64,000 nt of DNA from Aquicella siphonis. Its GTDB lineage: Bacteria; Pseudomonadota; Gammaproteobacteria; DSM-16500. Below are positions 25,551 to 33,633 of this stretch, piece after piece (within the stretch, counting starts at the first letter, position 1; each line of letters opens with the position of its first letter). The notes below the pieces were generated by a model. It did no database searches. It had not been told where the DNA came from and worked only from the letters and a program-made list of their open reading frames with translations. Location: assembly GCF_902459485.1 (NCBI RefSeq), contig NZ_LR699119.1:1054001-1118000 (forward strand), read 5' to 3'. The position numbers and the translations under genes are program-made.

Positions 25551-26938
25551 TTTCTCCACCTTCTGTTACCTGTGATCCACAGATCTTTAGCAAAATTTAA
25601 TATGACCAAGTAATCGTAAAACAAGACGGCATAACGAATCGGGGTATAAAGAATGCTCTTTATAAAGTTACGAATACGCCTGTTTTTGTGCATAAATGCG
25701 ATAAAAACAGTATAAATTGCCGTTTCAGCAAGTATGGTGATTAACAAAGGCTCCCATAGACCCATAATTGCGAATATGATCAACACCGTCGGATAGGCTA
25801 TCTTTTCAAACAAGGAGGTGAAAATAAACCAGCCTATCGGCCGTCCATACTTTTTGGTTATCTCTGGACTGAATGATTGGCGGTATGCTTCCTTGATTTT
25901 TCTTTTTTCAACGATGGCTTTTGCTGCCGCACTATACTTGTTTCTTATGCCTCTTATCAGAGCGCGAAGGGATTTTAATGGTGTTTTGACAAGGTCATCA
26001 AAATAATAACAGCTTTGTAGAAAGGCCGAAGACCACATATAAATCTGCCTGGGCAGGCGTGATAGTTTTGGTTCAACGGTCAGCGCATAAACATCATTGA
26101 CCTGGATATTTCGATACCCTATATCAGCAAAGGCAAAGCCAATAAAAATATCCTCAGATGTCGTCAAATCATAACCGAATAGTTTTTTATAATGTGTCAA
26201 GACATCCAATAAATATTGACGTCTGTATGCGACAGCGCAGCCTACCGGATTGATCAATGTCCCGAAGAAAACCATTTCTCCGCGATAAACGAATTTTTGA
26301 AGGAATAAATATAATTCTTCCCGGTAATTATTGGTTAAACTGCGTTGTATTTTTCGTAATAAGGACGGACTTAAGCTTTTGCTAATTTCAGGGTATGTAT
26401 TGGAGAATTGTGCGATCTGTGGTGACTGGAGAATAAGTCTTCGATCACGTTCATATTCGGGCAGGATGACTCCACAGGCACAAGCGATACCTACGCCTTC
26501 GTAGAGTTCCTTGATCAGTTTTTCGATATAGTTTTCAGAGCGCAGCGTGGTATCGGCATCCAGTACGAATAAGGCATCCGCAGTGCTTTCTTGTGCGACC
26601 TTATCCAGGGCGGGCGTTTTGCCTATTGGTTTCTCGTTTCGTACAATTTTAAGATTTAATCCTATCGATTCTGCATACTCTTTTGCGAATTGGCTTGTTC
26701 TGTCTTCACTTGCATCATCAACTAAAATGACATTGTTCGGTTTTCTTGTTTGTTTGGAAATGGATTCCAAACATAAAACAATATTTTTCTCTTCATTGCG
26801 GGCGGGAATAACAAGATCTATGGTCGCACTTCGATAATCTTCCGCAGGCGTTGGTTTGGTTTTATCGGGGCCATGAAGGAGACCGATGATGCTTAAGATT
26901 GCACTCGGGCCGAGAATAAAATAGGAAATGGCAGCCAT
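25547..26938 (-). CDS. processive GT2 polysaccharide synthase
   Basis: A 463-residue membrane glycosyltransferase. An N-terminal helix precedes the GT-A domain with VIPARNEEKN, DDASEDRT, DADTTL and the TSEDIF (TED-equivalent) motif. Where processive synthases have QxxRW, this protein has RQIYMW, keeping Gln and Trp but with Met for Arg. Three or four C-terminal helices follow, as in PgaC or hyaluronan synthases. It is first in the operon, translationally coupled to the TPR outer-membrane protein. No PilZ domain is seen. It probably makes and extrudes an exopolysaccharide, perhaps containing an aminouronic acid. Confidence 0.86.
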   Translation of the reverse strand: MAAISYFILGPSAILSIIGLLHGPDKTKPTPAEDYRSATIDLVIPARNEEKNIVLCLESISKQTRKPNNVILVDDASEDRTSQFAKEYAESIGLNLKIVRNEKPIGKTPALDKVAQESTADALFVLDADTTLRSENYIEKLIKELYEGVGIACACGVILPEYERDRRLILQSPQIAQFSNTYPEISKSLSPSLLRKIQRSLTNNYREELYLFLQKFVYRGEMVFFGTLINPVGCAVAYRRQYLLDVLTHYKKLFGYDLTTSEDIFIGFAFADIGYRNIQVNDVYALTVEPKLSRLPRQIYMWSSAFLQSCYYFDDLVKTPLKSLRALIRGIRNKYSAAAKAIVEKRKIKEAYRQSFSPEITKKYGRPIGWFIFTSLFEKIAYPTVLIIFAIMGLWEPLLITILAETAIYTVFIAFMHKNRRIRNFIKSILYTPIRYAVLFYDYLVILNFAKDLWITGNRRWRK

Positions 26939-26956
26939 ATCGTCATTCTTCCTTAA

Positions 26957-26962
26957 ATTATA
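26957..26962 (-). promoter_or_regulatory. possible -10 box of the exopolysaccharide operon
   Basis: A perfect TATAAT on the minus strand 19-24 bases before the synthase start, followed by AAGGAAGA as ribosome site. No good -35 at 17 bases was seen, which would fit activator control. The surrounding 26939-27415 spacer (477 bases) is very AT-rich and has no supported gene. Confidence 0.4.
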
Positions 26963-27308
26963 CGAACTAGCTATTTTTCAAATTCTTACTGCATATTGTT
27001 TTACTGTATATAAAGTAAATAATTTAATCCAGTACTCCTTAACAAAAGTTAGTATTCATTTGTGCGCATAATCAAACCGTGTATCGCAATATTGATCTGA
27101 AAAGCTGCAATTCGAAAAAATCCGGAACGCGAAAATGTCATCAATGCAATTTCTTTGAGAGCATTTTCTTGCTCCAGAACAGTTTGGTATTAATAAGCTA
27201 ATAATTTCTGCTGAATAACTTCTACACTCATTCTTTCATATTTTTAGGCGTGTTAAGGTGGTCGATATAATATTCTAGGAGAATACAGGAATTATTAACT
27301 ATAACTAA

Positions 27309-27330
27309 TTGAAATATTTAATTATTTCAA
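27309..27330. promoter_or_regulatory. 22-bp palindrome, candidate operator
   Basis: TTGAAATA (27309-27316) and TATTTCAA (27323-27330) are perfect inverted arms around TTTAAT. It lies in the spacer between the divergent exopolysaccharide operon and LuxR gene, 17 bases before the LuxR promoter. Confidence 0.5.
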
Positions 27331-27346
27331 CGATAAAAAAGCGATA

Positions 27347-27375
27347 TTGATTTTGAAATGCAATGTGTATAAAAT
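27347..27375 (+). promoter_or_regulatory. promoter of the LuxR-family gene
   Basis: TTGATT at 27347-27352, 17 bases, TAAAAT at 27370-27375, 41 bases before the start codon. Confidence 0.5.
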
Positions 27376-27415
27376 GTGACCAAACCTATCCGTCATCTGA
27401 CAAGCCGAATACTCC

Positions 27416-28171
27416 ATGCAGTTAAGCGAAAATCACATCTTTCTTACTTCAAGCCCAGATATGATAATAATGAGTAAACCATTACAAAAATATGATATCG
27501 ACTGGTTTACTTACAGGAAATCCTATACAAACGGTTCACGGGTACTCTTGACGACCACACCGGATCATTTGAGTGCGTTTCTGGAAAACAAATTTTATTT
27601 ATCTGGAAATCTGGATGCTCAACCTGATTTGTATCAAAACCAGATTGTTTTGTTTGCTGCTTTTCCTAATCAGCAGGTCGTTCAATGGGCAAGGGAAAAT
27701 TTCAGGATTTATCATGGAATTTCACTCATCCGCAAATACGATCATTATACCGAATTTTTCAGTTTTGCCACTTCTGCAGACAATCCTCAGGCGCTTAATT
27801 TTTGCATTAATAATTTGGATTTCCTGCAGGGATTTTGTGATCATTTTTTATCTCAGGGAGAGTCATTGTTGGCACAGGCTGAATCACAGCAAATTTTTGT
27901 TCCCTATCATACGCAAACACTTAAGTGTCATGATAATGCCAATATTTCAGAGCTGCCCGGAAGAAATCTGATATCCATTTCAGCCAGGCAGTCAGAATGC
28001 ATCAGGCTGTTGTTACAAGGCAAGTCGGCCAAGGAAATGTCTGCTGCATTGAATTTATCGCAGCGAACAGTTGAAGCTTATATCAATATCCTCAAATCCA
28101 AATTCAAGGTGCGCACAAAAGCTCAATTGATCATCAAACTGCTCAATTTTCATCATCTCTGTCTATCCTGA
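27416..28171 (+). CDS. LuxR-family transcriptional regulator
   Basis: A 251-residue regulator. The C-terminal 60 residues are a LuxR helix-turn-helix: SARQSECIRLLLQGKSAKEMSAALNLSQRTVEAYINILKSKFKV. The N-terminal ~175 residues form a sensor-like domain with several aromatic residues (IDWFTYRKSY near 25, FYLSGNLDAQPDLYQ near 60), distantly like an autoinducer-binding fold, but no family is certain. It is transcribed divergently from the exopolysaccharide operon across an AT-rich spacer with a 22-bp palindrome, so it is the natural candidate regulator of that operon. No synthase for a signal is nearby. Confidence 0.83.
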   Translation: MQLSENHIFLTSSPDMIIMSKPLQKYDIDWFTYRKSYTNGSRVLLTTTPDHLSAFLENKFYLSGNLDAQPDLYQNQIVLFAAFPNQQVVQWARENFRIYHGISLIRKYDHYTEFFSFATSADNPQALNFCINNLDFLQGFCDHFLSQGESLLAQAESQQIFVPYHTQTLKCHDNANISELPGRNLISISARQSECIRLLLQGKSAKEMSAALNLSQRTVEAYINILKSKFKVRTKAQLIIKLLNFHHLCLS

Positions 28172-28335
28172 TTTCCATCAATATTTGTGTGATATTTCAG
28201 CGTATCTTCATGCGTATGTTTCACGTTGTCATGTTTGGTGTGTACGAGACCTGTTTGGGAAGACGATTTTTCTTTTTTAGAGGATTATGATGTAATACTT
28301 GATGAGTTAAGCGCAAATCAAGGAAGCAGGCCATC

Positions 28336-28533
28336 ATGAATGTCATCAGAATATTATTGTTCTTATTATTCATTCCATGTGCTTTTGGAATGACGCCAGG
28401 CATACAAGGACACAAACAAGGTGATGTCATTGCCACCAAGACAGATGATCAGATTGCAGCATGGTGTGATTTTAATAAACAGATTGTAACTACCGATTTT
28501 TATGTCTTATGTATATACAATGGTAAAAGCTGA
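28336..28533 (+). CDS. small exported protein of unknown function
   Basis: A 65-residue protein with a clear signal peptide (MNVIRILLFLLFIPCAFG) and a short mature part with two cysteines (AAWCDFNK and YVLCIYN), possibly one disulfide. GGAAGC lies upstream of the ATG. I do not recognise the family. The coding status rests on the signal peptide and plausible start. Confidence 0.5.
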   Translation: MNVIRILLFLLFIPCAFGMTPGIQGHKQGDVIATKTDDQIAAWCDFNKQIVTTDFYVLCIYNGKS

Positions 28534-28736
28534 CATCCATTGTAACAGGCAATATCAGGTCACTCCATTTACAACCACATCTCATATGACTTGTACCTCT
28601 CGTGTCCGAATAAATCGGTTTTTTCGCAACCATGCGATGCAGCGTATTGATCAACCAGTTCAACTTGAACCCGTCGCACGAGACTCCTTAAAAGCATTTT
28701 AAAGCTGATTCAGTGCTGGTCTGACAAATAAATAGA

Positions 28737-28765
28737 TTGCTTGCGGGCGCGATGGCCTGTATAAT
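28737..28765 (+). promoter_or_regulatory. promoter of the membrane protein at 28809
   Basis: TTGCTT at 28737-28742, exactly 17 bases, then TATAAT at 28760-28765, 43 bases before the start. Confidence 0.65.
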
Positions 28766-28808
28766 ATATGACCATAATTAATCTTTGTGCACAATAAACA
28801 GGGTAATC

Positions 28809-29594
28809 ATGCATATGAGTCAAGCTATCAAAAGAGTGAATATCATGGATATGCTTTCAGAATCCTGGCGTCTTGTTTCGGGGTTGAAATGGCTGATATT
28901 CAAGCGTTATATGTTAACCATGCTGCTGGTTCTTGTCACCGTCGCGATATCGTTGCTTTTGTTTGGTGCGCAGGTAATGACCGGTTTCACGGGAGCAAAA
29001 GCCATATTTTCCTTGCTGCTCTTTTTTGAAGGCATCATTGGAGCTTACATTTGGGTTTCGGCTATTATTTTGGGCGTGCGAAAAGCAATAAATATGTCGT
29101 TGGATATCAATCAGGTTAAAGCCGAGTGCAAAAGCGTACAATCAGGCCTGCTCAATATCATCGTGATGTATTCAGCAATGGCGACTATTATTGACCTGCT
29201 TGTATCACTGACGCCGGGACACGATATGATTGTCCTGCTTTTTCATGTTTCCCTGTATTGTGTCTTATTTTTATTTTCACTTCCTTTGTTTATCTTTGCC
29301 TTGCCGTTAATCATTATTCGCAAGACGAATGTTTCCGCCGGCCTGGAGAGTGCCTACAGAAATATGATTTTGTACTGGAAGGAAATCATTGGTTCGTATT
29401 TTATCTTGCTGGCGATTCCGTATTTTGTAAACATGATAGGAATGATTTTTTTACGTCAGGTTCACGTAGGCTTGTTTGCTCTGATTGCCTTAATGCTGAT
29501 AGTCGGAATGATATGGCTGCTGCCAATGACATTCACCCTGGGCGGTGTATTGTTTAGAGAAGTGTATGGATTAAAAAGTGCGAAAGCCGCATAG
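28809..29594 (+). CDS. polytopic inner-membrane protein of unknown function
   Basis: About 261 residues with six likely membrane helices. The N-terminal amphipathic SYQ/NIMDMLSESWRLVSGLKWLIFKRYM segment leads into the first helix, and the last helix ends LLPMTFTLGGVLFREVYG. This arrangement resembles uncharacterised glycerophosphoryl-diester-phosphodiesterase-like or DUF975-type membrane proteins, and in style the frameshifted protein at 13481-14204, but I cannot name the family. ATG at 28809 follows AGGG by five bases; 28815 is an alternative. Confidence 0.75.
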   Translation: MHMSQAIKRVNIMDMLSESWRLVSGLKWLIFKRYMLTMLLVLVTVAISLLLFGAQVMTGFTGAKAIFSLLLFFEGIIGAYIWVSAIILGVRKAINMSLDINQVKAECKSVQSGLLNIIVMYSAMATIIDLLVSLTPGHDMIVLLFHVSLYCVLFLFSLPLFIFALPLIIIRKTNVSAGLESAYRNMILYWKEIIGSYFILLAIPYFVNMIGMIFLRQVHVGLFALIALMLIVGMIWLLPMTFTLGGVLFREVYGLKSAKAA

Positions 29595-29853
29595 TGGATC
29601 CATTCGCGCATATCGCAGTGGAAAAAAAGAGATTATCTGAAAACAAACATTATATCATTTTGTGAAAATTTTTTCTGTGAAATATTTTTGACATTACCTG
29701 ATTTAATGCGCGCATCATTTCGTAATCTTAATTTCGTATGAATATCTCACGAATAGTATTATTCAATTTATCCTCGTGTTACACGCGCAAATTCGGTATG
29801 CCGGTGAAATGTGGTAATCTAAAGATATAAATGACAACCGAAAGGGAGTCGCT

Positions 29854-30777
29854 ATGTGGAAAATCTGCCTCAGATTGATCTTTCCCGCATTGTTTATTTT
29901 CATCGGTATTTCTTCGGCATACGCATGGGACAAAGGTATTTATCTGACACAATATACCTTGGAAAACCCACAGAAACTGGATTATCTGATTCGTGAAGCC
30001 AAGGCAACAGGCATTAATACCTTTGTAATTGATCACGAATATTTCAGTTCACGCTATGCGCCAGCGATTGCGAAAGTCAAAGCTGCCGGCATCAAGAATG
30101 TCACGCGTGTTGTTGTTTTTGCTGATGGCGGCAATGCTCAACAGGTGCGTTCGAAAGCGCATTGGGAAGATAAGTTCAAACTAGTCTATGATGCAATCAA
30201 GGCGGGTGCGGACGTCATTCAACTGGATTATATACGTTATAGTTCCAAACAGCCTGCGAATCCTCAGCATGCCAAGGATGTTTATCAGGTAATCAGATGG
30301 TTCAAGACAAAAATCAACGCAGAGCGCGTGCCAATGGAAATAGACATATTTGGCGAGGTTAGCTATTACCCCTCCATGCATATCGGCCAGGATATAAAAA
30401 TGTTTTCCGACAGCGTGGATGGTGTGAATCCTATGGTTTATCCGTCGCATTTCTGGCCCTATCAAAAATATTCAGCTGAACCTTACAAAACCATCAATAA
30501 CTCGTTGAATGCGCTGGTGAGACAATTTGATGACAATCCGCCATTCAAAGTGCATGCGTTTATAGAGGCAGCGAATTATCATTATCTCAAAAAGACTTCA
30601 AACGCCGAAAAACAGCGATACTTGCTGCAGGAAATCCGCGCGGTTGAAGACGCGAAAGGCGTTTCAGGATGGTATGTATGGAGCGCCAATAATGTGTATG
30701 ACAATTTGTTCCACGTCCTGAAAACCAATAAAATTCGGGGAGCCGACCTTCCCAAAACTGAAACCGCGCAAAAATAA
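29854..30777 (+). CDS. exported putative glycoside hydrolase (DUF4015)
   Basis: A 307-residue exported protein with a signal peptide ending SSAYA. The mature part follows the DUF4015 TIM-barrel-like family: KGIYLTQYTLENPQKLDYLI, TGINTFVIDHEYFSSRYA, then ADVIQLDYIRYSS, VPMEIDIFGEV, DGVNPMVYPSHFWP and GVSGWYVWSANNVYDN. The acidic residues in QLDYIR and MEIDIFGE are where catalytic residues would be expected in such barrels. Natural substrate unknown; a polysaccharide or peptidoglycan target is possible. AAGGGAG precedes the ATG. It appears monocistronic. Confidence 0.85.
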   Translation: MWKICLRLIFPALFIFIGISSAYAWDKGIYLTQYTLENPQKLDYLIREAKATGINTFVIDHEYFSSRYAPAIAKVKAAGIKNVTRVVVFADGGNAQQVRSKAHWEDKFKLVYDAIKAGADVIQLDYIRYSSKQPANPQHAKDVYQVIRWFKTKINAERVPMEIDIFGEVSYYPSMHIGQDIKMFSDSVDGVNPMVYPSHFWPYQKYSAEPYKTINNSLNALVRQFDDNPPFKVHAFIEAANYHYLKKTSNAEKQRYLLQEIRAVEDAKGVSGWYVWSANNVYDNLFHVLKTNKIRGADLPKTETAQK

Positions 30778-30821
30778 TGGGCTGGGTGTTGATGTATGAT
30801 AAAGGCAAGAATTACGGTAGT

Positions 30822-30852
30822 ACGGCGGACCGTCAAATGCAAGGTCCGCCGT
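30822..30852. terminator. perfect hairpin between convergent genes
   Basis: ACGGCGGACC (30822-30831) pairs with GGTCCGCCGT (30843-30852) around an 11-base loop. It separates the DUF4015 gene and the MerR gene, which end on either side. No T-run follows on either strand, so termination is only likely. Confidence 0.5.
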
Positions 30853-30860
30853 GATGATTG

Positions 30861-31613
30861 TCAGGATAATTCACGGTTAGCAAATATCTTCATAGCTTCC
30901 ACAATAAATTCGGTCAGCCCTGGATGCAGCTTTTCATAGAATTGCCTGAATTCGGGTGTCAGATATTTTTCACTCAATCCGATATAACCCTCCCGCGTCG
31001 GTGTCCAGCCCACCCATCCATGATGTTTTTTGATGATGGTCTGTACTTCGCTTGAATCAGGACGGAGATGGTTTTCAATGGCGTGGATTAAATCCTGGTT
31101 GATTAGCCTGCCTTCTTCGATAAAACGGTCTTTTTCCTCCTGGCTCCACTTATCGATTTTTTTCCTGTACTCATCCATAAAACGTTGTGTGACAACGCCT
31201 TCTTTCACAAGATCTTTTTCATACTGTTTTTGTCGTTCAGAGTCAAAGCCGTAATATAATTCTTCATTTTTCATTGTGGTCTTACCTCTCAAATGGTCTA
31301 TGGTTTTATCGATAGTTTTGATCAATTGTTTTGTTCGATCAAGATTCCGTTCAAGGACTTGTCTGTGTGAATTCAAGGCATCAATTTGGTTGAAATCATC
31401 ACTGTCAATTATCCTTTGTATATCGTCAAGAGCAAAACCAAGTTCACGGTAAAACAGGATTTGTTGCAACATCAAGAGTTGTTCTTCTTGATAATAACGA
31501 TATCGGTTATCGCCATAATATGCCGGTTTCAGCAGCCCGATTTCATCATAAAAATGCAAGGTGCGAATGCTGACACCGGAAAGTTTTGCAAGTTTTTTTA
31601 CAGTATATGCCAT
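30861..31613 (-). CDS. MerR-family regulator with TipAS domain
   Basis: A 250-residue regulator. The N-terminal 70 residues are a MerR winged helix: YTVKKLAKLSGVSIRTLHFYDEIGLLKP and NRYRYYQEEQLLMLQQILFYRELGFALDDI. A coiled-coil to about residue 110 leads to a TipAS-type antibiotic-recognition domain (about 115-245) containing HHGWVGWTPTREGYIGLSEKYLTPEFRQFYE. In Streptomyces TipA this domain binds thiopeptides; here the ligand is unknown. AGAGGAAACC precedes the ATG. No obvious target gene flanks it; the next gene upstream is an acetyltransferase remnant. Confidence 0.9.
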   Translation of the reverse strand: MAYTVKKLAKLSGVSIRTLHFYDEIGLLKPAYYGDNRYRYYQEEQLLMLQQILFYRELGFALDDIQRIIDSDDFNQIDALNSHRQVLERNLDRTKQLIKTIDKTIDHLRGKTTMKNEELYYGFDSERQKQYEKDLVKEGVVTQRFMDEYRKKIDKWSQEEKDRFIEEGRLINQDLIHAIENHLRPDSSEVQTIIKKHHGWVGWTPTREGYIGLSEKYLTPEFRQFYEKLHPGLTEFIVEAMKIFANRELS

Positions 31614-31652
31614 GGTTTCCTCTGACTGTCGATAACACCATAAGGGATGACG

Positions 31653-31799
31653 TTACGTGAGAGTCAAGATTTCTTTTAATGCGAAAAAATCCAATTGCCG
31701 CATGTCTTTCATTTTTTTTGCATGTGCCATGATTCCATCGTTCAAACATTGAATGTCTTTGCTGCGCGGATTAGCTTCATAAGTGATTTGATATGTCAT
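31653..31799 (-). pseudogene. N-terminal remnant of a GNAT acetyltransferase
   Basis: A 48-codon frame starting at 31799 after an AGGA ribosome site encodes MTYQITYEANPRSKDIQCLN and QLDFFA, the usual opening of a GNAT family whose next residues would be the first strand. Instead the frame ends in LKEILTLT and stops. No acetyl-CoA-binding motif follows in any frame before the MerR gene. It is a truncated gene retaining its start region. Confidence 0.5.
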
Positions 31800-32116
31800 T
31801 CCGGGATTCCTGCAGTAGTCAATTGAGTGTCAGGCCAGATCATAGCTGACAAGCAATTATTTGTCATGGGCTGCGGCTTTGATTTCAAATAAAGAGTATA
31901 AAATATTTATAAATCAATCACTAATATAGGAATTGGCGTTTGTGTCATAGCTGTGATTGCCTTGAGCGATTTTGAACCGCGGCGTATAATTCGCACGGTT
32001 ATTTTCCATAACATGAAATAAAACAGACATTCTGGGCATGCTGATATCTGAAACGACAATCATCATCCTTGATTAAACAGGCAGATTGATTTTTTTGTTT
32101 ACAGGAAGAAACAAGT
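31800..32116. other. intergenic region with one promoter
   Basis: AT-rich spacer without a supported gene. A promoter for the acetyltransferase is visible: TTGAGC (31962-31967), 17 bases, TATAAT (31985-31990). The predicted leader is about 120 bases. Confidence 0.5.
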
Positions 32117-32602
32117 ATGGCTGATACACTGACAATCAGATTTGCAACCAGCGAAGATTCCCGCAGACTTGAGCGCCGCATGAATGATGACTGGGGCGGC
32201 TTGCCTTTGGTCATACGCGGGAAAAAATATTTTCCTGCCTCCCTGGATGGAATCATAGCTGAAAGCAGGGAGGGAATGGCGGGGTTTCTCTTTTATGAAA
32301 TTCAGGATGGCGATTGTGAAATCATCGTATTTGAGGTTTTTGACAAATTCAAAGGAACGGGCACCAGGATGCTGGACTGGTTGAAAGATGTCGCCAGAAA
32401 CAGAGGTTGTCAACGCATTTATCTAATGACTACCAATGATAATCTGGATGCGTTGCGCTTTTATCAAAAAAGAGGCTTTCATATCTGCGGCATACATATC
32501 AACTCGGTTGCAGTGTCCAGAAAAATCAAACCTTCCATAGGGATGACAGGTGATCATGGAATACCCGTGCGTGATGAAATAGACCTTGAATTGTATTTGT
32601 AA
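32117..32602 (+). CDS. GNAT-family acetyltransferase
   Basis: A 161-residue N-acetyltransferase. Motif A is IIVFEVFDKFKGTGTRMLDWLKDVARNRGC, with FKGTGT matching the acetyl-CoA loop, followed by RIYLMTTNDNLDALRFYQKRGFHICGI. The N-terminal RFATSEDSRRLERRMNDDWGG is the substrate side, and the C-terminal GIPVRDEIDLELYL is common in this subgroup. AGGAAG precedes the ATG. Substrate unknown. Confidence 0.88.
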   Translation: MADTLTIRFATSEDSRRLERRMNDDWGGLPLVIRGKKYFPASLDGIIAESREGMAGFLFYEIQDGDCEIIVFEVFDKFKGTGTRMLDWLKDVARNRGCQRIYLMTTNDNLDALRFYQKRGFHICGIHINSVAVSRKIKPSIGMTGDHGIPVRDEIDLELYL

Positions 32603-32716
32603 CCGGTTTTTATCCATGCGGATATCGCCGAGAAAGCCGCCTGAGGATGTTTTTATTACCAATAAAAGATATAATCAGTTCCTCACACGTTATTCCATCT
32701 TAAAAGGACTTAAGAC

Positions 32717-33568
32717 ATGAAAAAACAGATACTGGCATTCGCATCCTTGTTTTTTGCATTACCTGCTTTCGCAGCGGCTATTGACCAGCCCATAAAAATC
32801 ACTGCCATGGCCAGACCTCTTTCGCCCAATACCATTATAAGAGAACATTCCAGTCTGAAGGAGGGGGCGGCACGTGCCACATTGCCGAAGCGGACAACAG
32901 ATTATCCTACACAAATTGTGCGCATGGAGGCGGAATTGAAGGGGCCGCCGCAGAATTGCGACGAAGTGTTTCAAAAAATTGATGAGTTTTTCAATGATCA
33001 TATTACTTATGACAGGTTTTTTTATAACACGATTAATTATTGTGTTTACGATCCCAACACCAATTTTGCAAAAAAATTCATTATCAACAGTTATTTTGAT
33101 CCTCTTGATGATGAGGCGATTACCTATCTGGAAACCTATCTTGCGCAACATAACGGACGGGATTTATTGGGGTCGACATTTCATGTTGAAAATGCTCAGG
33201 GATTGATTGTTTCCTTGAATATTGATTCCGGTTTGGAAGATAGCCGCAACGCGTCCACGCTTCTGCGGTTGCAGCACGACAATTCCAGTCATTATTTCAC
33301 CAGCAATTACGCCATGCAATCGGATTTGATCAGTGATGTCAGACAGCGTTTTTATTCTAATGACCCTGGCTTGATACTGCCGTTTATAGATAAATGGTTT
33401 TTCACCTCGGGATGGATTTATGAGCGTGTCCTGAAAAATTCGGATTACGTTGAATTGCAGCCGGAGCTGATATTTCTCATGGATAAGAATCCAAAAATTT
33501 TTACGCCTTTCCTTAGATTGTACTATGCGCATCACTGCTCAAAATATGCAAGCAGACACTGCTTGTAA
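32717..33568 (+). CDS. exported protein of unknown function
   Basis: A 283-residue protein with a signal peptide ending LPAFAAA. I do not recognise the mature part. It contains five cysteines: a pair around QNCDEVF and NYCVYD, and HHCSKYASRHC close to the C-terminus, suggesting disulfides in the periplasm or outside. No transmembrane segments follow. AAAGGAC gives a good ribosome site and TATAAT is visible about 50 bases upstream. A secreted host-interaction factor is possible but not supported by any motif. Confidence 0.72.
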   Translation: MKKQILAFASLFFALPAFAAAIDQPIKITAMARPLSPNTIIREHSSLKEGAARATLPKRTTDYPTQIVRMEAELKGPPQNCDEVFQKIDEFFNDHITYDRFFYNTINYCVYDPNTNFAKKFIINSYFDPLDDEAITYLETYLAQHNGRDLLGSTFHVENAQGLIVSLNIDSGLEDSRNASTLLRLQHDNSSHYFTSNYAMQSDLISDVRQRFYSNDPGLILPFIDKWFFTSGWIYERVLKNSDYVELQPELIFLMDKNPKIFTPFLRLYYAHHCSKYASRHCL

Positions 33569-33633
33569 TGGATTGACAGCCGTAGATGCCGCGGTGGCGG
33601 CATCCAAGGCTGATTGTTCAAAAGCTGGCGGTT

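Noticed and set aside
28687..28702. CTTAA-N6-TTTAA resembling a PmrA box
   Set aside because: The sequence 11 bases downstream (TGCTGG) is not a -10 box, and the following gene has its own TTGCTT-17-TATAAT promoter.
32698..32716. Two CTTAA sequences just before the exported protein at 32717
   Set aside because: They are five, not six, bases apart and overlap the AAAGGAC ribosome site, so they would lie within the mRNA leader.
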